Notes: generated by a model not told the origin, from the letters alone. 64,000 bases of DNA from Bombella sp. ESL0385 (GCF_009725755.1 NZ_WNIJ01000001.1:620001-684000); one strand, 5' to 3'; shown: positions 16,356-26,974, numbered from the stretch's first letter. Numbers and translations: made by a program.

Positions 16356-18290
16356 ATGTCCCTCTGGCGTAATGACCCCGGCTCGCTATTTCGGAAGCGG
16401 AGTAGTCCTACGGCCGACCTATCTTTTACAGAAGAACAGGTTGTCGGGGGGGGTATGTTTACGCGGCGCGCGCTGTTGATATTAGCTGTGCAGGCGGGCG
16501 TTATGGGCACTCTGGCGCATCATCTTTATAAGTTGCAGGTTGTAGAAGGTGAGACGTTAAAGGAGCAAGCACGCCGTAATCGGACGAGTCGGCGGCAAAT
16601 ATCGCCCGCACGTGGGGAGATTTACGACCGTTGTGGTGTGCTCGTTGCGGGGAATAAGCCAAATTGGCGCGCTCTTGTGATGGTGGAGGAGACAACGGAC
16701 CTCCAGGCGGTGGTGGATCGGTTTGCCACCATTGTGCCGCTAGATGAGCGGGATCGGGCTCGTATAGAGCGGGACCGCAAACATATTCGCCGTTATGTGC
16801 CGCTGACGTTAAAAGAGTTTCTCACATGGGATGATGTGGCACGCTTGGGGTTAAACGCACCGAGCTTGCCGGGTGTGTTGATTGATGTCGGCACCACGCG
16901 TGAATATCCGTTTAAAGAGCTGATGTCTCATATTATCGGCTATGTTGCCCCGCCGAATGAGACTGATGTGCAGCATAACGCCGCATTGGCTCTGCCGGGG
17001 ATGAAGATAGGCCGTGGGGGGTTAGAGCAAACACAAGAGGCTACGCTGCGGGGCCAGCCCGGCACGGTGGAGATGGAAGTCAACGCCTATGGCCGTGTGA
17101 TGGGCGAGTTGGAACGTGTAGAAGGCCAACCCGGTGCGCGGCTAGGTTTGACGCTAGATACAGTGCTGCAAACACGCATCAGAGAACGCATTGGCGAGCG
17201 TGTGGCGAGTGCGGTTGTGATGGATTGCCGCAATGGGGAGGTGATGGGGCTGGTCAGCACGCCCTCTTTCGACCCTACTTTATTTGATGGCGGGATTAGC
17301 CGTACGCAATGGAATAGCTTAATTACCGACCCCGCTACGCCGTTGGTGGATAAAGCTGTGTCCGGTCTTTATCCGCCGGGCTCTACCTTTAAGCCTGCCG
17401 TAGCATTAGCGGCGTTGAAGGCCCATGCCATTACCCCTTCGGAGCGTTTTACATGTCCGGGTTATTACGACATGGGCGGGGTGCGCTTCCATTGTTGGAG
17501 CCGTTATGGGCATGGCTCTATTAACCTGCATCAGGCGTTGAAATATTCGTGTGACGTTTATTTCTATCAAGTAGCGCGCCGTTGTGGGATGGATGCGATT
17601 CACGAGGCTGCTGTTAGCTTAGGCCTAAGTGGCCATTTACCCATAGAGCTTCCCCATATGCGGGCGGGCTCTGTCCCCACGCCAGAGATGCGGCGGCAGC
17701 ATGGGCATCATTGGAATGGCGGTGACACCGTTAATGCGGGGATTGGGCAAGGCTTGGTGCAAACAACGCCTCTGGCTTTGGCCACATATACATCTCGCTT
17801 AGCTACGGGGCGGATGGTGCAACCCCATCTTGTTCGGACGGTGAGTGAGAAGCTTGTGCCGGAGGATATTCCTCCTCTGCCCTTTGCGAAGGATTCTCTC
17901 ATAGCTGCGCGGAGCGGGATGTTCGCGGTGGTGAATGAGCCACAAGGGACGGCTCCCCAAGCGCGTTTAAACCTCCCCGGTGTACAAATGGCGGGGAAAA
18001 CGGGCTCGGCACAGGTGCGTAATGTTCCCCGCGCTTTGCGTGAGAGCGGGCATTTTAACTCTATGAATCTGCCGTGGCAGTATCGCCCTCATGCGTTGTT
18101 CATCTGTTTTGCACCCTATGATAACCCGCGTTATGCGGTTTCGGTCGTTGTAGAGCATGGTAATGCTGGTGCGACAGAGGCCGCCCCGCTGGCCGCGCAG
18201 ATTATGACCGATACGTTGGTAAGAGACCCTGCTAATCGGACGTCACTCTCGCGCGGGGTTGTGGCACGCGCTGATGATGTAAGCGAGTAG
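16356..18290 (+). CDS. mrdA: penicillin-binding protein 2, elongasome transpeptidase
   Basis: 644 aa, class B PBP that crosslinks peptidoglycan during elongation together with RodA. Short cytoplasmic N-terminus, one membrane anchor (about residues 37-55), pedestal domain with SPARGEIYDRCGVLVAGN, and transpeptidase domain. Active-site motifs are S343-TFK, S398-C-D400 (the SxD form found in PBP2) and K548-TG. No convincing Shine-Dalgarno precedes ATG 16356, and the 71-base gap after mreD is AT-rich, so translation may be weaker or start elsewhere. The rodA gene follows after 9 bases. Confidence 0.96.
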   Translation: MSLWRNDPGSLFRKRSSPTADLSFTEEQVVGGGMFTRRALLILAVQAGVMGTLAHHLYKLQVVEGETLKEQARRNRTSRRQISPARGEIYDRCGVLVAGNKPNWRALVMVEETTDLQAVVDRFATIVPLDERDRARIERDRKHIRRYVPLTLKEFLTWDDVARLGLNAPSLPGVLIDVGTTREYPFKELMSHIIGYVAPPNETDVQHNAALALPGMKIGRGGLEQTQEATLRGQPGTVEMEVNAYGRVMGELERVEGQPGARLGLTLDTVLQTRIRERIGERVASAVVMDCRNGEVMGLVSTPSFDPTLFDGGISRTQWNSLITDPATPLVDKAVSGLYPPGSTFKPAVALAALKAHAITPSERFTCPGYYDMGGVRFHCWSRYGHGSINLHQALKYSCDVYFYQVARRCGMDAIHEAAVSLGLSGHLPIELPHMRAGSVPTPEMRRQHGHHWNGGDTVNAGIGQGLVQTTPLALATYTSRLATGRMVQPHLVRTVSEKLVPEDIPPLPFAKDSLIAARSGMFAVVNEPQGTAPQARLNLPGVQMAGKTGSAQVRNVPRALRESGHFNSMNLPWQYRPHALFICFAPYDNPRYAVSVVVEHGNAGATEAAPLAAQIMTDTLVRDPANRTSLSRGVVARADDVSE

Positions 18291-18299
18291 GGGAGGCTT

Positions 18300-19454
18300 A
18301 TGTCCCTCAAGGATTTTACTGTCCCTCGCACAGCGCGGCGTTTATTGCGAGCAGAGCCTAACCTGCGCATGTTCTCGCGTTTATGGCAGATTAATTGGTT
18401 TTTTGTTCTGCTGGTGTGCTGCTTGGCTGGTGTTGGGTATATCGCTTTATATTCAGCAGGTGGCGGGCGTGCGGAAGCCTTTGCTCAACCGCAGATTATA
18501 CGCTTTGGCTTTGGGCTTTTGATGATGTTGGGGGTAGCCCTTGCTAGCCCGCGCGTTTTGCGGATGCTCTCCATCCCGATTTATGGTTTGTCCATCTTGC
18601 TTTTGGCTCTGGTGTTGAAAATGGGCCATGTGGGTAAGGGGGCAGAGCGGTGGATTAATTTGGGGGGCTTTCAGTTTCAGCCTTCAGAGTTTTCTAAAAT
18701 CGCGCTGGTGTTGATGCTCTCAACATGGTTTTACCGGATAGGGCGGGAGCGGATGGGAAATCCGCTGCGCTTGATTATCCCCGCGATTTTAACGGCTATT
18801 CCTGTCGTGTTGGTGTTAAAGGAGCCTAACCTTGGCACGGCAACCATTGTGGGTGTGATTGGGGCCTCGCTCTTTTTTGCCGCAGGGATGCGCTGGTGGT
18901 TAATCATCCTGCTGGCTGCGCCTATCCCGTTCTTAGGGCCGTTTCTTTACAGCCACCTGCATGATTACCAAAAAGCGCGGATTGATACGTTTCTACACCC
19001 TGAGCATGACCCGTTAGGGGCCGGGTATAATATCCTACAATCGCGGATTGCCCTTGGGGCGGGTGGTCGCTGGGGGCAAGGCTATATGCATGGCACGCAG
19101 GGCCAGCTTAGCTTCCTGCCAGAAAAGCAGACGGATTTTATCTTCACCATGATTGGTGAGGAATGGGGCTATGCGGGCGGTGTGTTGGTGATTGGCCTGC
19201 TCTTTCTCATCACAATGAGCGGGATGTTAATTGCACTGCGATGCCGTAATCGGTTTGGCCGGCTGGTCGGGCTGGGTATCTCGATGGATTTTTTCTTATA
19301 TTGTGTTGTAAATCTCTCTATGGTGATGGGGGTCATCCCTGTTGGTGGGGTGCCTTTGCCACTTATCTCCTATGGGGGGTCGGCCATGTTGACAATGATG
19401 TTTGGTTTTGGCCTGCTTTTATCAAGCTGGGTCCATCGGGATGACCCTGATTAA
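18300..19454 (+). CDS. rodA: peptidoglycan glycosyltransferase RodA
   Basis: 384 aa. SEDS-family polymerase that extends glycan strands from lipid II and works with PBP2. About ten membrane helices. Conserved blocks include GAERWINLGGFQFQPSEFSKIA, KEPNLGTATIVGVIG, the extracellular loop with DPLGAGYNILQSRIALGAGG and KQTDFIFTMIGEEWGYAGG (the catalytic Asp region), and PVGGVPLPLISYGGSAML near the end. The GGGAGG Shine-Dalgarno precedes ATG 18300. Last gene of the elongasome cluster. Confidence 0.97.
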   Translation: MSLKDFTVPRTARRLLRAEPNLRMFSRLWQINWFFVLLVCCLAGVGYIALYSAGGGRAEAFAQPQIIRFGFGLLMMLGVALASPRVLRMLSIPIYGLSILLLALVLKMGHVGKGAERWINLGGFQFQPSEFSKIALVLMLSTWFYRIGRERMGNPLRLIIPAILTAIPVVLVLKEPNLGTATIVGVIGASLFFAAGMRWWLIILLAAPIPFLGPFLYSHLHDYQKARIDTFLHPEHDPLGAGYNILQSRIALGAGGRWGQGYMHGTQGQLSFLPEKQTDFIFTMIGEEWGYAGGVLVIGLLFLITMSGMLIALRCRNRFGRLVGLGISMDFFLYCVVNLSMVMGVIPVGGVPLPLISYGGSAMLTMMFGFGLLLSSWVHRDDPD

Positions 19455-19484
19455 AGCAATAAGCGTGAGAGGTAGTCGGTCTTT

Positions 19485-20144
19485 ATGCATGCGTGGCTTC
19501 TCCCCTTATTAGCGTTTACGACCGCTGGCGCACTTTTCACCATTACGCCGGGGTTGGATTCCATCATGGTTTTACGGACAGCCGCAGCAGAGGGGCGGCG
19601 CGCTGGGGTAGGGGCCATTTTTGGCATCGCGCTCGGGCTAACCATATGGGGCTTAGCGGCCGCTTTCGGGCTGACGGCATTATTGGCTGCCTCTAGCAAA
19701 GCCTTCTTCATCGTAAAATGTGTGGGGGCATTGTATTTATTATGGATAGGCTGCTCTCAGCTCTTTCATCCCAGGGCCGCGTTGACAACGTCCCCTCCAA
19801 CGACATTTCGTCCCCCTCTTACATCTCGTCACGATTTTTGGTCCGGTTTCCGCCGAGGGGTGTTGACGGACTTGCTGAACCCTAAGGCGGGGATTTTTGT
19901 GGTGACGTTCTTTCCACAATTCATCCCACCAGATGCCAATATTGTGGCTTTTACCTTAGTACAGGTGGTGATTCAGGCCTTATTGACATTTATTTGGCTA
20001 GGGCTGCTAGTGGCTCTTACTGTGCCTTTAGCGCGGTTTTTTAATAAGCCGGTGGTGGTGCGGCGGCTTGATCGGCTTACTGGGCTGGTGTTTATCGGGT
20101 TTGGGGCGAAGATATTCCTCACCCATAGTCCCGTCGCTCCTTGA
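19485..20144 (+). CDS. LysE/RhtB-family amino acid exporter
   Basis: 219 aa, about six membrane helices. The N-terminal TITPGLDSIMVLRTAAAEGRRAG matches the TPGP-type signature of the LysE translocator family, and the core has GALYLLWIGCSQLF and the loop GFRRGVLTDLLNPKAGIFVV. Family members export homoserine, threonine, lysine or other metabolites; the substrate cannot be assigned here. It starts 30 bases after rodA and ends before a terminator, so it may be read through from the elongasome cluster. Confidence 0.9.
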   Translation: MHAWLLPLLAFTTAGALFTITPGLDSIMVLRTAAAEGRRAGVGAIFGIALGLTIWGLAAAFGLTALLAASSKAFFIVKCVGALYLLWIGCSQLFHPRAALTTSPPTTFRPPLTSRHDFWSGFRRGVLTDLLNPKAGIFVVTFFPQFIPPDANIVAFTLVQVVIQALLTFIWLGLLVALTVPLARFFNKPVVVRRLDRLTGLVFIGFGAKIFLTHSPVAP

Positions 20145-20157
20145 TAAGAACGGACAT

Positions 20158-20194
20158 AAAAAGGCCGGTCAGGACCATAACCCCACCGGCCTTT
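20158..20194. terminator. bidirectional terminator between LysE-type gene and glyS
   Basis: AAAAAGGCCGGT (20158-20169) pairs with ACCGGCCTTT (20185-20194): 10-bp stem with A- and T-runs, shared by convergent genes. Confidence 0.85.
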
Positions 20195-20228
20195 ATAATG
20201 ATGTGCTGAAAGTGTGATGAAGGGTGGT

Positions 20229-22331
20229 TTAGCCTTCAATCTTGCTAAAATCAGCAATGAGCAGCCCGCTTAGGCTAAAGCGTTTTAAGAGGCGCAGGCG
20301 ATTGCTGCGTTGTGCTGCATCGTCTGCATTTACCGTGACAGCCTCAAAGAAGCGGTCGATCACCGGGCGTAGAGCGGCAAGATGCTGCATAACGCTGGTG
20401 AAGTCCTCCTTCTTCAAATGGGCATCAATAATAGGCCCAGCCTCTTTAAGGGCGTCATCTAGCGCACGCTCCTCCTCCTGCACATAGAGATGTGCTTCTG
20501 GCGTGGGGGCGTAGGGGCCGTCTTTTTTCTCCTCAATACGGAGGATGTTGTTGGCACGGCGATAGGCGGCGAGAAGATTCTTCCCATCCTCTGTGCCTAT
20601 CATGGCAGAGAGAGCCTCCACCCGGTTGAGCAGGCGGACGAGGTCACCATCTAAATGCTTAAAGAGGGTTGTGCCCTCTAGGGCCTGCGTGACGGCCAAT
20701 GTGGCATCCAGCACGTCATGGCGGCGGCCTTCATTACGCAGTTGGACGCGCAGCCTATCGATGAAGAACCCATCCATATCCTCAAGAGCGGAATCCTTAC
20801 CGGCCTTGCTGGCATGAGGGATAGCCGCTTTGGAGAGCAGGTGGCCAAGGTCTAGGCGGAGGCCATTATCACGAATGGTGCGGATGACGCCTAAAGCGGC
20901 GCGGCGCAACCCGTAAGGGTCGCCAGAGCCACTGGGTGTCTCCCCAATTGTGAAGAAGCCTGCCAGCATATCCAGCCTATCAGCGAGAGCAACGGCGATG
21001 GAGATGGGCGCGTTAGCTGTTTGGTCGTTCAACCCGCGGGGCATGTAATGCTCAGCAATGGCTTGTGCCACCTCTGAGGCTTCACCATCATGGGCCGCAT
21101 AATAGCCCCCCATGACGCCTTGAAGCTCAGGGAACTCACCCACCATGCCCGTTGTTAGGTCTGCTTTAGCGAGCAGGCCCGCCCGCTTAGCATGGGCTAT
21201 CTGCCCCTCATTAAGGCCCATATCTGTGGCGATGAGGCCCGCTAAAGTGGCGATGCGCTCTGCACGTTCTTTTTGCGTGCCAAGCTTAGCATGGAAGGTC
21301 ACAGCCCCTAGCGCAGCGACACGCTCTGCGAGTTTGGTTTTGCGGTCAAGGTCCCAGAAATGCCGGGCATCAGCAAAGCGGGCGCGTAGGACGCGCTCAT
21401 TCCCCGCGATGCAGAGGGCCCCTGCATCGGTGAAGCTTTGATTGGCGACAAAGGCAAAATAGGGAGCCGCTTTGCCCTCTTGCGTACGCAGGGCAAAATA
21501 GCGTTGATTTACCCGCATGGAGACCTGCATCACCTCTGGCGGAAGGTCCATAAAGGCATCATCAATGCGGCCGAGCAAAGGTACGGGATATTCCACCAAC
21601 CCGCTGACTTCTTGGACAAGCCCTTCATCCTCAACGAGCTTTAAGCCTTTATCCTCGGCTAATTTATGCACACCATTGCGGATGAGATCAGCGCGTTTTT
21701 GTTCATCAAGGATGACATGTCGAGCCTCTAAATCCCGCAGCCATTGCGCCGTATTGGTGATGGTGAACGTGCCGGGGGAGAGGATGCGGTGACCCTCTGT
21801 CATATTGCCGCTTGTAAGGCCATGAGCATCATCATCCTGACGCGCAAGGCTGAAGGGGACGGTCTGCCCATCCAACACACAGGCAATATGATGAAGCGGG
21901 CGCACCCATGTAAAGAGCGAACCATTGCCCCAACGCATCGCCTTAGGCCAAGGGAACTTCCATAATAGCTCTGGTAGCTGCTCGGCGATGAGAGCTGCTG
22001 CATTGATGGGCGGGAGCGTGCGGTGGAGGACCCAAAAGCCGTTCTCTTTTGTTAGAGCATCGGGGGAGACACCATGTTTACGGCAAAAACCAGCGAGGGC
22101 TTTCTCTGGCGCGTTCTCACGCGGTCCACGCTCGGAGAGAGTGCGCGCAGGGATGCTCTCATCCACCTCTAGGCTAGCGGCAATATGACGTGCCCCGTAA
22201 AAACCGCGCATAGTGCGGGGGTTGAGGGGGGCTAGGGCTTGCTCTAGCAAGCGGGTAAGGTCCTCTGCCGCGCGGGCTTGCATCCCGGAGGGGATTTCCT
22301 CACAAAAAAGGTCAAGTAGCAATTCAGCCAT
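20229..22331 (-). CDS. glyS: glycyl-tRNA synthetase beta subunit
   Basis: 700 aa. Subunit of the alpha2beta2 bacterial GlyRS; it carries tRNA recognition and assists aminoacylation by GlyQ. The N-terminus [18 protein letters not shown] is typical, with [17 protein letters not shown], an HD-like region and a C-terminal anticodon-binding helical domain. The ATG at 22331 overlaps the glyQ stop by eight bases (ATGGCTGA), which sets the start over a longer frame and implies translational coupling. Internal block [17 protein letters not shown] is conserved. Confidence 0.97.
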   Translation of the reverse strand: MAELLLDLFCEEIPSGMQARAAEDLTRLLEQALAPLNPRTMRGFYGARHIAASLEVDESIPARTLSERGPRENAPEKALAGFCRKHGVSPDALTKENGFWVLHRTLPPINAAALIAEQLPELLWKFPWPKAMRWGNGSLFTWVRPLHHIACVLDGQTVPFSLARQDDDAHGLTSGNMTEGHRILSPGTFTITNTAQWLRDLEARHVILDEQKRADLIRNGVHKLAEDKGLKLVEDEGLVQEVSGLVEYPVPLLGRIDDAFMDLPPEVMQVSMRVNQRYFALRTQEGKAAPYFAFVANQSFTDAGALCIAGNERVLRARFADARHFWDLDRKTKLAERVAALGAVTFHAKLGTQKERAERIATLAGLIATDMGLNEGQIAHAKRAGLLAKADLTTGMVGEFPELQGVMGGYYAAHDGEASEVAQAIAEHYMPRGLNDQTANAPISIAVALADRLDMLAGFFTIGETPSGSGDPYGLRRAALGVIRTIRDNGLRLDLGHLLSKAAIPHASKAGKDSALEDMDGFFIDRLRVQLRNEGRRHDVLDATLAVTQALEGTTLFKHLDGDLVRLLNRVEALSAMIGTEDGKNLLAAYRRANNILRIEEKKDGPYAPTPEAHLYVQEEERALDDALKEAGPIIDAHLKKEDFTSVMQHLAALRPVIDRFFEAVTVNADDAAQRSNRLRLLKRFSLSGLLIADFSKIEG

Positions 22332-23220
22332 GGGTGGTGTCCTCCTCATCTCCAGCAAGCCAAGCTTCGCAGGCGGCTTTCGCTAATGTACGCACACGCC
22401 CAATATAAGAAGCACGCTCGGAGACGGAGATAACCCCGCGCGCATCTAAGAGGTTAAATAGATGGGAGGCTTTTAAGCATTGGTCATAAGCTGGCTGGGC
22501 CACACCGGCTTCAGAGAGGCGGATAGATTCAGCCTCGGCAGCGTTAAATTGGGCAAGGAGCATATCCGTATCGGCAAGCTCGAAATTATGGCGGGAATAA
22601 TCACGCTCAGCCCGGAGGAACACATCGCCGTAAGTGAGGCCCCGACCGTTGAAGTCGAGGTCATAGACATTCTCCACCCCTTGCACATACATAGCTAGCC
22701 GCTCCAACCCGTAAGTTAGCTCGGTAGAGGGGATGACCGTTGGGATGCCGCCAACCTGTTGGAAGTAGGTAAATTGCGTCACCTCCATCCCATCGCACCA
22801 GACTTCCCAACCAAGGCCCCACGCGCCGATTGTGGGGTTCTCCCAATCATCTTCAACAAAGCGGATATCGTGCTTCTCTGGGTCGATCCCAATCGCACGA
22901 TAGCTCTCAAGCAGGAGGTTCTGGCTCTCTTGCGGTGTGGGTTTGAGCAGAACTTGATATTGATAATAATGCTGTAAGCGGTTGGGGTTTTCCCCATAGC
23001 GACCATCAGAGGGGCGGCGGCATGGCTGCACATAGGCCGCAGCCCAAGGCTTACGGCCAAGAGCGCGCAATGTAGTATGTGGCGAGAGTGTGCCTGCGCC
23101 AAGCTCGGTATCGTAAGGCTGAAGGATGGCACAGCCCTTTTGAGACCAGAATTGATGAAGACGCAGGATAAGTTCCTGAAAGCAAGGGGGCCGGGATGCG
23201 GACAATTCACGAGGCTCCAT
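22324..23220 (-). CDS. glyQ: glycyl-tRNA synthetase alpha subunit
   Basis: 298 aa. Catalytic class II subunit that activates glycine. Visible signatures are [20 protein letters not shown] near the N-terminus, [32 protein letters not shown] and [20 protein letters not shown]. Normal length. First gene of the glyQ-glyS operon, divergent from the DUF2076 gene across about 180 bases that hold no recognised element. Confidence 0.97.
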   Translation of the reverse strand: MEPRELSASRPPCFQELILRLHQFWSQKGCAILQPYDTELGAGTLSPHTTLRALGRKPWAAAYVQPCRRPSDGRYGENPNRLQHYYQYQVLLKPTPQESQNLLLESYRAIGIDPEKHDIRFVEDDWENPTIGAWGLGWEVWCDGMEVTQFTYFQQVGGIPTVIPSTELTYGLERLAMYVQGVENVYDLDFNGRGLTYGDVFLRAERDYSRHNFELADTDMLLAQFNAAEAESIRLSEAGVAQPAYDQCLKASHLFNLLDARGVISVSERASYIGRVRTLAKAACEAWLAGDEEDTTHG

Positions 23221-23403
23221 AAACGTAAAGCGTTGCGCCTACTCTATAGGATGAGCGGCATAATCGCTAGCAGCTAGAAGGCAATTTTGGCATGAGGGGA
23301 GGAGGGGCCTTGCAGGGGTGGGGAACAGTATCCTATCTTATGGGGCAATAAGGGCGGTCTTCCTAGCCGCTATAGCCCCTGCCTGATGAAGGATAGCTTA
23401 TTC

Positions 23404-24204
23404 ATGAATTCGGAAGAACGTGATCTCATAAGCCGCTTTGTTGCTCGTGTTGGGGGCGGGGTAGGGCTGCCAAATGGTCAAGGGCCAGCCAGCTTGCCTC
23501 CCATTGACCCAGAGGCGGACCGCTATATTGCTGAGACCTTTCAGCGTTATCCAGAGGCGCGCTACCGCATCACGCAGCTTGCTGTTGTGCAGGAGGCGGC
23601 ATTAGCCCAAGCGCAAGCGCGTATTCGTGAGCTTGAGATGCAGCTCCAGCAAGCACGAGGGGAGATAGCGTTATTGCAGCAGCAAACGGCCTCGCAATCG
23701 AGTACGCAAGGGGGGCAGTCTGGTGGATTCTTCTCCGGGTTGTTTGGCCGTGGTCCTGCTACGCCGCCGCCGCGTGGGGCAGCGTTGCCACCGGGTTGGG
23801 GCCCAGCCTCTGGGGCGGCTGCGCCGGAAATGGGGCGGGCTTATGCCCCACCGCCGGGCTATCAGCCGGGGATGTTTGCACGCTCTGGCTCGGGCTTTCT
23901 AGGTTCGGCTTTGACAACAGCGGCTGGTGTCGCTGGTGGTATGATGGCAGCGCATGCGTTGGAGGGGCTGTTCTCTGGTGAGCATGGGGCCCATGAGGGT
24001 ACCGCTGGGACGGGGGCCGATTTTGGTAATGAGACAACCATCGTTAATAATTATTATGGCGATGGTGCGAATGGGGATTTTAACGGCCCACAAGGGACAG
24101 ACCCTTTTGGTGGTAGTGGGACAGATGCTGGGGGCTTTGGCGCACAAGATTTCGGCCCACAAGATTTTTCTGATGATAATGCGGACCGGGACGATTTCTT
24201 CTAA
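23404..24204 (+). CDS. DUF2076 family protein
   Basis: 266 aa. The N-terminal MNSEERDLISRFVARVGG, then DPEADRYIAETFQRYPEARY, is the DUF2076 signature. A helical stretch with repeated ALAQAQARIRELEMQLQQ is a likely coiled coil. The rest is Gly/Pro/Ala-rich and disordered, with a hydrophobic patch around GSALTTAAGVAGGMMAAHAL, a NETTIVNNYYGDG segment and an acidic aromatic end (DDNADRDDFF). Function of the family is unknown; a periplasmic or membrane-associated ligand-binding role has been suggested only from sequence. GAAGGA lies 10 bases before ATG 23404, favouring it over ATG 23386. Confidence 0.85.
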   Translation: MNSEERDLISRFVARVGGGVGLPNGQGPASLPPIDPEADRYIAETFQRYPEARYRITQLAVVQEAALAQAQARIRELEMQLQQARGEIALLQQQTASQSSTQGGQSGGFFSGLFGRGPATPPPRGAALPPGWGPASGAAAPEMGRAYAPPPGYQPGMFARSGSGFLGSALTTAAGVAGGMMAAHALEGLFSGEHGAHEGTAGTGADFGNETTIVNNYYGDGANGDFNGPQGTDPFGGSGTDAGGFGAQDFGPQDFSDDNADRDDFF

Positions 24205-24263
24205 GCCTCTTTATCAATAGAGGGCGATAGTAGCGTTGCGGTATGAAAAGGGATTAGGGCGCG

Positions 24264-25874
24264 ATGGTGGAGAAAGCTCCTCAAGTGGTTCAGGAAGCAG
24301 GAACGCGAGGGGCTGGCTCTCCTGTGCCGGACCAAACTCTTTATGATGTCGCCGCGATAGAGGATGTGCGTGAAGGAGACATCCTGCCCATTACGCTACA
24401 AGAGCAGTCTATTGCGCTTGTGCGGATGGGGGATGATATCCACGCTATCGGGCGGCGATGCCCGCATAAGGGTGCGACATTTCGCGGAGACTTGGCTTGT
24501 CGTAGCTCTGTGCATGGGGATGTGGTTGTTTGCCCATGGCATAAAGCTGTCTTTGGGGTACGAGATGGTAAGCTGAAAGAGCCTATCGCTTTTTCACATT
24601 TGCCGGTTTACCCGGTCCGGCAGGTGGAGGGGCGTGTTCTTGTAGGGGCGCACCCGATGTCTCGCAAACCGGCTGAACAGAGCGGAGAGGAGGAGAGGGT
24701 CCTCATCGTAGGGGCTGGGGCAGCTGCGGCGAGTGCGATTTATACATTGCGGGAAGAAGGTTTTGCAGGGCGCATTACCTTGATTGGGGATGAGGGTTTT
24801 TTGCCCTATGAACGTCCGGCTTTGAGCAAAGGGGTCTTCCTCGGTGGGGGGGAGAAAGTTCAACCCTCCCCTCTTTTGAGCGAAGCTTTTTATGCACGGC
24901 ATGAAATTGCCCGTATGCGGGGCAAGGTCGTTGCGCTGGATTGTGAGAAAAAGGAAGTCCTTTTAGAGGAAGGCAAGCGGTATAGTGCTGACCACATCCT
25001 TATCACCACAGGGGGGCGGCCCATTTTGCCGCCATTACCGGGGATAGAGCTTGAGGGGGTGATGTCCCTCCATACGGTACGGGATGCGTGGAAGATTGCC
25101 GAGGAGATTACGGGAGACCAAGCCGTTATCCTCATAGGCTGTGGGCTTACAACGTTAGAGACAGCTTCTGCTCTGCGGCAAAAAGGGGCTGGGGTGACCA
25201 TCATTGCAACAGAGCGTCCTTTCCCTATGGAGGGGCAATGGGGGCGCGAAGTTGGGCAGATTCTACGCCGTCTGCATGAGGATAATGGCGTTGCCTTTGT
25301 GACAGATACCGCCGTTGTGGGCATCCACGGGACAGAGCGCGTCACGGGGGTGGAGCTGGGTGATGGTATGGTGCTTAATTGCACGCATGTGCTTGTATCC
25401 GTTGGGAATAAGCCATCACGGGATTTTTTGCCCTCTCATATTGAGGATGAGGGCGTGGTAGGGGGTATTATCGTAGATGATACTATGCAGGTACGCCCCG
25501 GTATTTATGCGGCTGGGGATGTGGCTGCGTTCCGGCGGAATGGAGCATTATGTCGGATTGAGCATTGGCGTCCTGCCCAATGTGAGGGCCGTGCAGCAGC
25601 ACGGAGTATTTTAGGCCTCCCGCCCCAGCCTATGCCTGTCCCGTGGTATTGGACGCAGCAATTTGGCAAAAAGCTGGAATATTTAGGTTGGGGTGAGAGC
25701 TTTGATCATGTTTTGATTGAGGGTGACCTCGGCGGGTTTGATTTTATGGCCGCTTATATGAAGGGTCAAAAAGTTGTTGCATTAGTCTCCTCAGGCCGTT
25801 CTGCAGCGATGGCACGCGCTGCCGTGGATTTTGAAGGATTTGTGGCGCGAGAGGTTAGGACGCGTATTGTATAA
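24264..25874 (+). CDS. Rieske [2Fe-2S] / FAD-dependent NAD(P)H oxidoreductase fusion (AIFM3-like)
   Basis: 536 aa. The N-terminal Rieske domain has C66-P-H68 and C90-P-W-H93, the two Cys and two His cluster ligands. It is joined to a pyridine-nucleotide-disulfide-type reductase with FAD motif VLIVGAGAAAASAIY, an NAD(P)H-binding stretch around AVILIGCGLTTLETASALR, and a second FAD contact YAAGDVAAF. A C-terminal reductase domain follows. The layout matches ferredoxin-reductase/AIFM3-like proteins in which the ferredoxin is built in; electron acceptor unknown. It stands alone, with about 100 AT-rich bases behind it. Confidence 0.88.
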   Translation: MVEKAPQVVQEAGTRGAGSPVPDQTLYDVAAIEDVREGDILPITLQEQSIALVRMGDDIHAIGRRCPHKGATFRGDLACRSSVHGDVVVCPWHKAVFGVRDGKLKEPIAFSHLPVYPVRQVEGRVLVGAHPMSRKPAEQSGEEERVLIVGAGAAAASAIYTLREEGFAGRITLIGDEGFLPYERPALSKGVFLGGGEKVQPSPLLSEAFYARHEIARMRGKVVALDCEKKEVLLEEGKRYSADHILITTGGRPILPPLPGIELEGVMSLHTVRDAWKIAEEITGDQAVILIGCGLTTLETASALRQKGAGVTIIATERPFPMEGQWGREVGQILRRLHEDNGVAFVTDTAVVGIHGTERVTGVELGDGMVLNCTHVLVSVGNKPSRDFLPSHIEDEGVVGGIIVDDTMQVRPGIYAAGDVAAFRRNGALCRIEHWRPAQCEGRAAARSILGLPPQPMPVPWYWTQQFGKKLEYLGWGESFDHVLIEGDLGGFDFMAAYMKGQKVVALVSSGRSAAMARAAVDFEGFVAREVRTRIV

Positions 25875-25975
25875 ACGGCCCTTTAGATAGAGATAGTAGG
25901 AGGATGAAAGCCGAGCCGCACAGCCTAAGACTATAAGAAATTAAAATAATTATTAGTATAACTTACTACAATTTA

Positions 25976-26974
25976 ATGTTACAGCTATACCTGTCTTTAA
26001 ACATGATTTATAAAGTGTTTCTTATGGTTGATGCTACTTCAACATCAAAGCCGCTATCTATTTTTCATCAAGATTGGTGGTTGGAGCTAGCAAGCCGTGG
26101 GCAATTTTCATCTATTGATATTGAGATGGGTGGGAAAATTGTGTCTCATTTTCCATTCATTGTAAAAAAGAAATTAGGTTCTCCCGTTATAAGGATGCCG
26201 AAATATACGCGGATATTAGGCCCGCATTTATCGCTCCCGCCTTCTAAGCCATTTCGACATGAACAAAATATTCGACACGTTGTTGAAAAAACAATCGCGC
26301 GTTTACCCAAGCATGATGGGGTTCAATTTTTTGTAGACCCGGATAATGAGTCCTTACTGGCCTTTCGTCTAGCGGGGTTTAAGGTCATGCATGACTTTAC
26401 CTTTCGCATTATGCCGGAGAAGCCATTGGAGGCTGTTTGGCATGATTGTGACCATAAAACGCGTAATCTTATTAGGACAGCCGAGAAGAAGCTCTCTGTT
26501 CAGCAGGCGGGAGATTGTGAAAGATTTATTGGCCTAGTACAACGAGAATTGCCGCATAATCATCATGATTTCCCCCTGTTAAAGGCGTTGTTTGATGCTG
26601 CTTATCAACGTGACCAGGCGATGGCCCTCTATGCTTATGAGCAAGAGAGGCTTGTCTCTGCCGCATTATTAATATGGGACGAGCAGACGCTTTATTTTTG
26701 GCAATCGGCACGCTGTCATTGCTCTAGAGTACCGGGCATGACGATGTTGCTTATTTGGGAGGCGATGAAGCAAGCCAAAAAGCGGTATCTGATTTTTGAT
26801 TTTGATGGTTTTGGCTCTGTTCGTACAGCAAAAATGTTAGCGAGCTTTGGGCAAAAGCCAGTCTCCCGGCCGGAAATCCGCTTCGGTACATGGGCGTATA
26901 ATATAAAATGTTACATCATTGATACGGTTAAGAAATACATCATCAAGAAACATGGCAATTATGATTTTTATTGA
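25976..26974 (+). CDS. FemAB/GNAT-fold acyltransferase-like protein in an AT-rich patch
   Basis: Up to 332 aa; start unsure (ATG 25976, 26003 or 26027, none with a Shine-Dalgarno). The pattern resembles BioF2-like/FemAB GNAT proteins: SIFHQDWWLELA near the start, HKTRNLIRTAEKK in the middle, and VSAALLIWDEQTLYFWQSA then LLIWEAMKQAKKRYLIFDFDG towards the end. Relatives act in peptidoglycan interpeptide or polysaccharide modification; no substrate can be named. The gene and its upstream 60 bases are clearly richer in A+T than aspS or the Rieske gene, which suggests recent transfer. It has no operon partner. Confidence 0.6.
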   Translation: MLQLYLSLNMIYKVFLMVDATSTSKPLSIFHQDWWLELASRGQFSSIDIEMGGKIVSHFPFIVKKKLGSPVIRMPKYTRILGPHLSLPPSKPFRHEQNIRHVVEKTIARLPKHDGVQFFVDPDNESLLAFRLAGFKVMHDFTFRIMPEKPLEAVWHDCDHKTRNLIRTAEKKLSVQQAGDCERFIGLVQRELPHNHHDFPLLKALFDAAYQRDQAMALYAYEQERLVSAALLIWDEQTLYFWQSARCHCSRVPGMTMLLIWEAMKQAKKRYLIFDFDGFGSVRTAKMLASFGQKPVSRPEIRFGTWAYNIKCYIIDTVKKYIIKKHGNYDFY

